Of a stretch of 64,000 nucleotides of DNA, positions 56,536-64,000 are shown piece after piece. The notes beneath the pieces were generated by a model, which was not told where the DNA came from, made no database searches, and was given only the letters and a program-made list of their open reading frames with translations. Numbering within the stretch: the first letter of the stretch is position 1; every line of letters begins with the position of its first letter. The position numbers and the translations under genes were made by a program. Origin of the DNA: Epiperipatus broadwayi (taxonomy: Eukaryota > Onychophora > Udeonychophora > Euonychophora > Peripatidae); assembly GCA_028023455.1 (NCBI GenBank), contig JAQFVV010000204.1:1257501-1321500 (forward strand). The letters run 5' to 3'.

Positions 56536-59500
56536 TGTATCATCATCATTATCATTTTTAATCATTATTAGTCTACTGCAAGATGAAAGTCTTTCAAAGT
56601 TCTATCCATCTTCTCCATTCTCTAGCTTCTCTTCTCCATATCACTCCAGCACATTTTCTTATTTCATCCATCTATCCCACATGTTGTCTTATTCTACATC
56701 TTTTACAATCTCTTGGAATCCAGTTTAAGATTTCAACTGTCCATCTATTATCATCTCTTTTAACAATATATCCAATCCAACTCCACTTCTGTCTCTTAAT
56801 TCTTTCAATAATGTCAATAATACCTGTTGTTCTCTTACCCACATATTTCATTTTTAAACTCTTCTTGTTATTCCTAAGGTACTTCTCTCCATATTTCATT
56901 AAGTGGTCTTAATTCTCTGTATTGCTGTTTTGTTAAATGTTTAAGTATCAGATCTACAAGTAAGAACTGGTAAAATACATTTATTAAAAACCTTTATAAA
57001 TATATAGGCATATTTTTTTTAATATTAAATCATTTCTACCAAAACCTTTTCAATCAAGTTTAATTCTATTATTAATTTTATCCATTATGTTTCCTACTAT
57101 TGTAATAATCTAACCAAGGTTTTTGTAGTTGTTAACTTCTTCTAGTTTATTAATACCAATCTTTATTTCCATATTTTGAGAAAATAATTGAACATTACTA
57201 CATTACTTTAGGCTTTTTAACATTTACTTTTAATCCTATTTTTTTACTTTCATATGATAATTTTGGCAACATTTATTGAAGCTCTAAAGCAATGTTTGCA
57301 AAAACAACTACATCATCTGTAAAATCTAGATTATTTAAATATTTTCTATTTACTTTTACTCGCTTAGCTTCCCATTTTAATCCAAAAAATACTTTTTGCC
57401 AAACGGCTGTAAAAAGTTTTGAAGATATAGAGCCATAATTGTCATACTCCCTTCTCAATGTTAATCTTCCTAATATCATTATGTAATTTAATTGTTGCTG
57501 TTGTTTTTTTAAAAATACTCTTTATAATATGACAATATCCTGAGTCTATACCTTAATGATCTAATGCTTTCATCACTGAAACAGTACTTATAGAATCAAA
57601 TGCTTTTTCATAATTTACAAATTCAAAGTACAATGGCTTACTCAGCTACTCATATTTATTGGACCTTTCTATAACTTCTCCTAATACTTGGATGTGATCA
57701 ACTATACTAAAACCACTTTTAAACTCAGCTTGTTTTTTTTATTTGTTAAAATCCAAAGTTTTCTATAGATGAGTTGTAATTATTTTGGATAAATATTTTG
57801 TATAAAATTGATAAAAGACTGATAGGTCTGTAATTTCAGATATCTTGTTTATCACCTCTTTAAAAATATAATATCAGTACTGCATTCTTCTAATCATCTG
57901 ATATATCTTTATCATTTGGTATATAACTTTGCCAAAAAGAATTTATTTCTTCTCCTGCTTCTTTTAAGATATCAATTATAATTCCATCATTACCTGGAGC
58001 TTTTTCCTTCCTCATGAATTTAATTGCATGTCTTACTTCTTCATTTGAAATCCTGGGAAATTCAGAAGATATAGTAGTTGATATAGATATTTTTCCTTGT
58101 TCTTTATTGTTATATATTTCTTGATAGAACTTTTCTACATATTTCATGATGTCATATATGTTAGTAATAGCTCCATCTTTTTTCTTATTGCAGAAATAAG
58201 TTTTATACTAATACCAAGATGTTATTTTACACTATTGTGACATTTATTTTCTTCAATGTTTTTTTTAGTTCACAATTATAATTTCTTACAACATTATTAA
58301 TTTTTTTTCACATCAATTTACAAAATTTGAGATATTCAATCCTTCTTAATGCAATATTTTAATATTTTTTCATATTCCTTTTTTTCTTCATAAATTGTCA
58401 TCTTAAAAAATTTTTTATTAGTCAGTTGCTGCTTTTTTATACCAGCTATTTCTCTTGTAGTTTTTAAAAGTGTATCAGTTATCTTCCTATTGAATTGGTC
58501 TAAATTTGAATTATGTTAAAATATGTTAATAGTTAAAAATGATCTGCAAGTTCTAATTTAAATTCATTGGAATGTTTCTGAAGATTGAGAATATCAACTC
58601 TGAATATAGTTTTTCTTAATTTTTTTTTTCTTTAGTTTTACATTAACATGTATCTTACATCTTACCAATTGATGATCACTTCCTATGTTGAATTTATTAA
58701 GAACATTACAATCTTTAAATACATATTTTCTGTTAGTCAAAATATAATCCAATTCTGCTGTACTTTCATTTAGTTGTTTCCATGTCTATTTGCATTTAAT
58801 ATTTTTTTCCAAAAAAAAAAAGAATTCATAATATAAAGTTTTTTTTTTTTCCCTGAAAACTTCAAAAAGTCTATGTTTTTTTTATTAAGGAAAAAATACA
58901 AGTGACTGATCATGCAATACATGATGTAAATACATTTATATAAAGAAAGCTTGAGATCGTACCACAGTCAATAACCCTAGTCTTCTCCATTAATTCATGA
59001 GTCTTTGAATTGCCAAGTCCTTTAATTCACAGATCCTTAGAACTTTATCTATGTTGTGATATCTTTGTATAAATCACATGTATGGAATTCATACTTTAAA
59101 CTATTTCTGAATTTCCACTGCCTTCCTGTTCAGAGTCTTTTTCAAAATTTTCTTCTTGTGAGCTTATTATTTCATCATCAGTGATTTCTTCCCTTTCATC
59201 AGTACACACCTTATTTGTTGATGCTAATTGGATTTTTTTCCTATGATTGAATTGTAGGTCTTGCTTAGTAATCAAGCATTCAGTTGTATAATCTGAAAGT
59301 TTGTTATTAAACTTTAACATCACATGATCACTATCTTGCCTTGTTTATTAAACTTTGGAATGTTCTCAATAATTATTGCTTGAAAGAGAATAAGTTGCAG
59401 CTTCAATGTCTCTGTTTAGGTCTAAAACATCATTTGTATTAATTTTGTCTTTGAATTATTACTTTTTTTTTGCTCATGATCACTTTATTGTAATTCTGTG

Positions 59501-60465
59501 TTGATTTGAAAAAAAAAAAAATTAATTTTTGAGGCCCCCAGTCCATGGGAAGTGGTCTCATAACTTCTGTTCAGATCATCAGAGAAACTTTATTTTTGTG
59601 CAGGGATATGACTTGAGTTATAATCTATAATGTTCAATTCTAAAATTGAGATCGAATTAAAATTTAAAATAATTTTCCAATCTACACTGTTTAGCCGCAT
59701 TTGGTAACTTTCGGTTTGACACAGCAATGTCGTATCTTTTTTCCTATGGTTAATTTAACACTGTGATTTATTTTTTCTCTTTATTTTTATGATTAATTTT
59801 TGTATCTATAATAATCCCTAGGTCATTTTCTATCTTCCCTGACTGGTTTGCAATCATAGAAACTTGTTTCACATTTCTAATATCTGATGCAATGATGAAA
59901 TGCTTAAAACCATCTCTGTTAACATTTTATTTTCAATGTTTTGTATGATCTTTGATTCTTTTTAAAATTATTTGAAATGATTTAAAATTATTTTCAAGGT
60001 TTTATGTTGTTCTAATGATTCCTAGAATTATTTAATGTAGCTTTTGCCTATTTATAATAACAGCCATTTACATAACTAGACCGACCAAAACTCTCACTTA
60101 TTTTTGAGTGAAAACTGTTCTAAAATTTCTTATAAAGATGAAAAAACAATAAAACAGGTATTCACTTACATCTTGGTAAATCTTTTTTTTATGAATCCAA
60201 AATTGGACTATGACTTTGGTGAATAAAACCGGGAGCCTGTAACAGTGAAAACTGGAGTCCCAGGCTCCCTCCAGTTTTGATTCAAAAAAAATATTAAAAA
60301 TTCAAAAAGTCTATGTTGGTGTCATTTTTATCACCATATCCATATTTACCTACAGCTCTTTCATCTTTTAATTCTTTACCAATTCTAGCATTAAAATCTT
60401 CAATGACAATTTTAAAATATTGTTGGGTTTGATCAAAACCTTTTTGTGCATTCATATTGTACTCT
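56536..60465 (-). mobile_element. RTE-type LINE, copy 2, interrupted by a retrocopy
   Basis: Same family and orientation as copy 1. The 3' end is at about 56,536 in an ATC-rich repeat. The C-terminal tail (56,672-56,899) reads RTTGIIDIIERIKRQKWSW and DNRWTVEILNWIPRD. RT: KLFTAVWQKVFFGLKWEAK and YLNNLDFTDDVVVFANIAL (57,273-57,479), with the catalytic FADD as FTDD. The RT start (57,890-58,147) reads EVRHAIKFMRKEKAPGNDGI. The end of the endonuclease (about 58,665-58,780) reads AELDYILTNRKYVFKDCNV and GSDHQLV. Its beginning (60,318-60,465) reads GFDQTQQYFKIVIEDFNARI and YGYGDKND. A 1.42-kb insertion separates the two endonuclease parts. Frameshifts indicate a dead copy. Confidence 0.85.
58861..60317 (-). 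mobile_element. Retrocopy (processed-pseudogene-like insertion) with 17-bp target duplication
   Basis: The insert 58,878-60,300 lies between identical TTCAAAAAGTCTATGTT repeats (58,861-58,877 and 60,301-60,317). On the minus strand it ends in AATAAA running into A residues at 58,878, i.e. a polyadenylated 3' end. The rest of the RTE endonuclease resumes on either side in frame order. Coding-like pieces are FKHFIIASDIRNVKQVSMI near 59,845-59,910 and DVLDLNRDIEAATYSLSSNN near 59,370-59,430. An acidic C-terminal tail lies at 59,096-59,323 with EREEITDDEIISSQEENFEK. I cannot identify the parent gene. Alternatively it is an unknown non-autonomous retroposon. Its 5' end forms a GC-richer stem (GGGAGCC/GGCTCCC). 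Confidence 0.7.
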
Positions 60466-62695
60466 TATTACTAGGTCTAAATAGGTTTACTAAGTTAATG
60501 TTTGAAAAATTTTAAATTAAGGGAAAACTTAAATAGTATAAATGCTATATTATGTTGATAAGATTTTAAAAAACTTTGTTAAAATAAAGTTTAAAGTTAT
60601 AAATGTGTAAAAACTATGTTAATGTGCTAAAATTATAAGGTAAAGTTAAATGTTATGATTTTTGTATAGTTGGGAAAACTGGCCACAGTAAAATAATATA
60701 GTAAAAATCCTATTAAACAATGTGCTAAAAGCTAATTTGAAAAATAATGGTTTAAAATTAAATAAGCAAATGTATTGTAAATAAAAATTAGATTTAGTAT
60801 TTGTATTATAAATTATTTATTAAAAGTATAATATTCTATCGTAGACAAATTTATTTAATTTATTACTGTTTAAATAATTTCAAAATTTATTATTCCAAAT
60901 TGTATTATTATGTTTTATCATTTTTTATAATATAATATTTTGTAATAAAATGTTTAAGATAATTTTGTTTTCTGGCAGTAATTATAAAATTTGATACATA
61001 TTGTCCATTTTTTAAGTCATGTATCCAGAAAATACACATGCATTTATGCTTACAAGGTTTCTAAAAGAAAGTTTCAAAAATACTTTAGAATTGTTTTAAA
61101 ATTGAAACATTTGTGTATCATAAAAAAATGTTAGGAAAATTATTTAAATAGGTAGCTTTAAAATAAGTATAGTTAGTAAAGTTAAATTTTAAAAATAAAT
61201 ACATTAAAATTAAATATTATATAAATTAATAACACATTATTTAAAAAATGTTATTTTAGAGTGTTTAATTTGTTTAAATAAAATTGTAAAACTAATTTAG
61301 AATTAAATTTTGTAATAATATTTAGTATTTCAATGAGTCATAGATTTTATTTCTAAATTTTAATAACCTAAACTTGACAAGTATGTAAATTAGATCATAA
61401 GTTGAAAATTAAATAACAAATCAGATGTAAGTTTGATCTAGTATAAAAGTAGATGCTCTCATTTTTTGCTTGCTTAATAACTTACTTAATAACTTACTTA
61501 ATAGCGTACTTACTACTTATTAACTTGTTAGCTTATTATTTTATTATCAATATTATTATCATATATCAACATCAGAATATTACTTAGTCTACTTCTTATT
61601 AATATTATTTTTTAAGAAAAGATTTGAAGGATTAACAATTTGTTAAGTCAAAGTAATAATACATCCTTAAATTTAAAAAAAAAATTCTACTGGTTATTTT
61701 ATTGAAGCTTAAGCCAACTTCATGGCAAAATATGGATTTAATACCAAAGATAATGTATTCAAAAGAATTAACAATAAAAGTACAGTTGGTATAGGAAAGT
61801 ATAATTTTAATGGAAAATTTATATAATTATTTATTTTTAATACTTTGGATATTTGCAAGAGTGTTGAGCAGAAATGTTTTTCAGAGAACTGACATGATTA
61901 TGCATTATATTTTAAAAATCTTAAAATTTTTATGTGGATGACAAAGAATTATTTGAGAACTTAAAAAAATAATATTTCTTTAAAAAAACAGAGAAAATGA
62001 ATTTAATATTGAACCTAGAAATAAAAGGTATCATTTGTGCTTACATTAGTAACTATGTATATTTTTTTCTTAGAAAAAACTTGCAGTGAATATTTTTTTA
62101 AATATTGACTTAAAAAAGTTTATTACAAATCTCTTTTGAAAAATGATTAAAAGAAAAAAACAACATTATTACAGCTATGATTATTATGACAAATTATTGT
62201 TAAAAGATACTGTAAATTTTTGATATAATATAAAACTGTTTTTTTTTTTTAAAAAATTATTCATCAGAAAAATAAATAAATAGATAATTAAAAAAATATA
62301 TTATCCTGACTAAGGAAATATAACTTTATAAATGACTCTATTCCTGCATTACTTTAAAATAATATTTTTTGAATGGAATATAAAACTGTGTATTTTCCAT
62401 AAATATACGTGTTAAGTTATATCACCAACACTGATGCATCTGAACCCGGTAGGATCCAAGTGAATGGGAAAAAACTCTGGAGACTATTTATAAAAAATTT
62501 TCAAGTGATCACTTTAATAATTGTTAACCTGAGAAGCTATAGACAATGGACTGTATTTTATAGACTTTCAGAACAGGATTAATAATTAATTATTTTTCAA
62601 AATATTTTTGATTTTAAAAGTCGACATTTTTTTTTATTTGAGTTTATGCACCATGGGAGGAAAAAAGAACTCTCTGTGTTTAAAACTGTAGGACA
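60466..62695. other. AT-rich non-coding stretch
   Basis: No coding signal. A short CTTACTTAATAA-type repeat occurs near 61,470-61,510. Nothing else is recognised. Confidence 0.55.
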
Positions 62696-62701
62696 GTATT
62701 G

Positions 62702-62740
62702 GTTGCCTTGGCAACAAGCACCCAAGGAACTTCTATAAAA
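62702..62740 (+). promoter_or_regulatory. X-box (RFX-type) site followed by TATA-like box
   Basis: GTTGCCTTGGCAAC at 62,702-62,715 is a perfect inverted repeat GTTGCC/GGCAAC around TT, matching the X-box bound by RFX factors, which in animals often marks ciliary-gene promoters. TATAAAA follows at 62,734-62,740. The surroundings are richer in G+C than average. This could be a promoter of a gene to the right of the window or a chance match. No transcript start or exon is recognised. Confidence 0.35.
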
Positions 62741-64000
62741 ATATTAGAAGGAAGACAAAAAAACTTTTAAAATTGAACTTTTTGAAGAGAAGAAAGAATT
62801 GGACGTTAATATCTATAGTTTTTATTATCATTTTACATAATAATTGTAGTATTATGTTTTATTAGAGTTGGGTAAGAAAAATTGCATTTAAATATTTTAT
62901 TTAATCTAACAAAATTAATATTTTAAAGAATATTTTAATATTTTATAAAGTTTTTTCATAAACATTTTAAGATGTAATGTTATGCTGGATGATTGTTATT
63001 ATTAATTAATATGTTTTTTATATGAAATATTGGATCAGAAAACATGTATAATATTGACTGACAAATGTAGTGTCGTTAGGTAAATCTTATAAAATTTATT
63101 AATTTTATATGATGTATATTTTATTGTTATTTTCTAGAATTGCTTGGAATATTTTTTTTATATTGCTTTGTCATATGAACGTATGAACACGTGTGTGTGC
63201 GTTAATTACACATAAAACTTTATTATTATTCTAAAGATACAAGTCATGATTTTTTAGAAAAATATGCATACATTTTTTTTTACATTACTAATGTAATATA
63301 AGTTATTGTTACTCATAATTTTTCATATGATTCTTTAATGGATGAACCCTATTTTTGGAAATATTTTGAATATTGATTTTAATATCTTAAAACAAAATCA
63401 TTTGTATTTTTATTGCTGAGTTTTAAAAGTGAATAAACCTTTTCTTGTAGTAGTTTTGGATTGTTAAAGTCATACATGAACTATGTTTGTTATTTGGAGT
63501 AATGCTAGTTACTTTTATGATGTACATTGTTAAATCTATTGTGAAGTTTTAATTGATAGTGACATAGGAATTATGTAATGAAACCTTTGAATGCTTATAT
63601 GTAGGATCTAGGGAGAAAATAAGAAAGTAGCCTATATTGTTATCTTTGTAGTTTATGCAAGTACAGATAATGTAGCCCTATGTCTTATATATATTTTTTG
63701 TGGACAGTGTTTTTCTTGATATTTTTGCATTTTAAAATGTTTGAGTGAATGCTGGATAAATAACCTGGGCATTATTATTATATTTGAGGGTATTAGACAG
63801 AAAAGTCACACTGGTTCCATGTAGATTATCTAATATATTTTATACTATTGAGTCATTACTCTAGTTATTTCTTCGGATTCTATGCATCATATCACTATCT
63901 TAATTTCAACAGTTATTGCATCGTATAGCATTGTATTTTATGAAAGAAAATACTAAATAATTTTGAATTGTAATATCGTTATTTTGAAAAAAGATGAGAT
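62741..64000. other. AT-rich non-coding stretch to the window edge
   Basis: No ORF of note. It may be 5' untranslated or intronic sequence if the X-box/TATA pair is a real promoter, otherwise intergenic. Confidence 0.45.

Noticed and set aside
56583-56912. 109-codon plus-strand open frame, the longest in the window
   Set aside because: It is antisense to the RTE C-terminal tail (RQKWSW, NWIPRD) at 56,672-56,899; its hydrophobic Leu/Ser/Ile composition is a by-product.

Overview
This is an A+T-rich, gene-poor stretch of nuclear DNA from a eukaryote, most likely an invertebrate animal. The reasons are long non-coding tracts, (TA)n microsatellites, no dense ORFs or operons, and a mix of animal-type transposable elements: APE-type LINEs including RTE, Penelope-like GIY-YIG fragments, a Merlin DNA transposon and a tRNA-derived SINE. 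I cannot name the phylum or species. I see no intact host gene. Every coding remnant I can identify is a decayed mobile-element ORF, and the one possible host-derived sequence is a retrocopy I could not identify.

Layout. 1-3,250: decayed minus-strand LINE running off the left edge. 3,322-7,014: two direct copies of a 1.4-1.6 kb non-coding repeat, the first carrying a 186-bp hairpin insertion. 7,015-15,509: mostly AT-rich filler with two foldback elements and microsatellites. 15,510-17,956 and 44,172-46,646: two inverted copies of a 2.45-kb element set in (TA)n. 18,041-18,285 and 21,195-24,955: Penelope-like debris with three GIY-YIG endonuclease fragments, nested palindromes, hammerhead-ribozyme-like motifs and a tRNA-like segment. 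24,959-29,270: a complete but dead Merlin transposon with 1.2-kb inverted repeats and an 8-bp target duplication. 34,165-42,240: a second LINE (minus), foldback elements, a hairpin retroposon-like insertion and a tRNA-Gly-like SINE. 52,826-60,465: two RTE LINE copies in the same orientation, each broken in its endonuclease region by a later insertion. 60,466-64,000: non-coding, with an X-box/TATA-like pair near 62.7 kb.

The most interesting thread is a set of hammerhead-ribozyme-like sequences at about ten positions (18.1, 23.0, 23.3, 23.7, 24.1, 38.4, 41.5, 42.0, 42.05 and 55.4-55.65 kb). The best copies have the CTGATGA and GAAA cores, a GTC cleavage triplet and a two-part stem I with an internal loop. 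Stem sequences differ between element families while pairing is largely kept. Some lie in the Penelope-like debris, where hammerheads are expected; others lie in compact palindromic elements with no coding capacity. All functional statements here are inferences from reading the sequence; no search or folding program was run.
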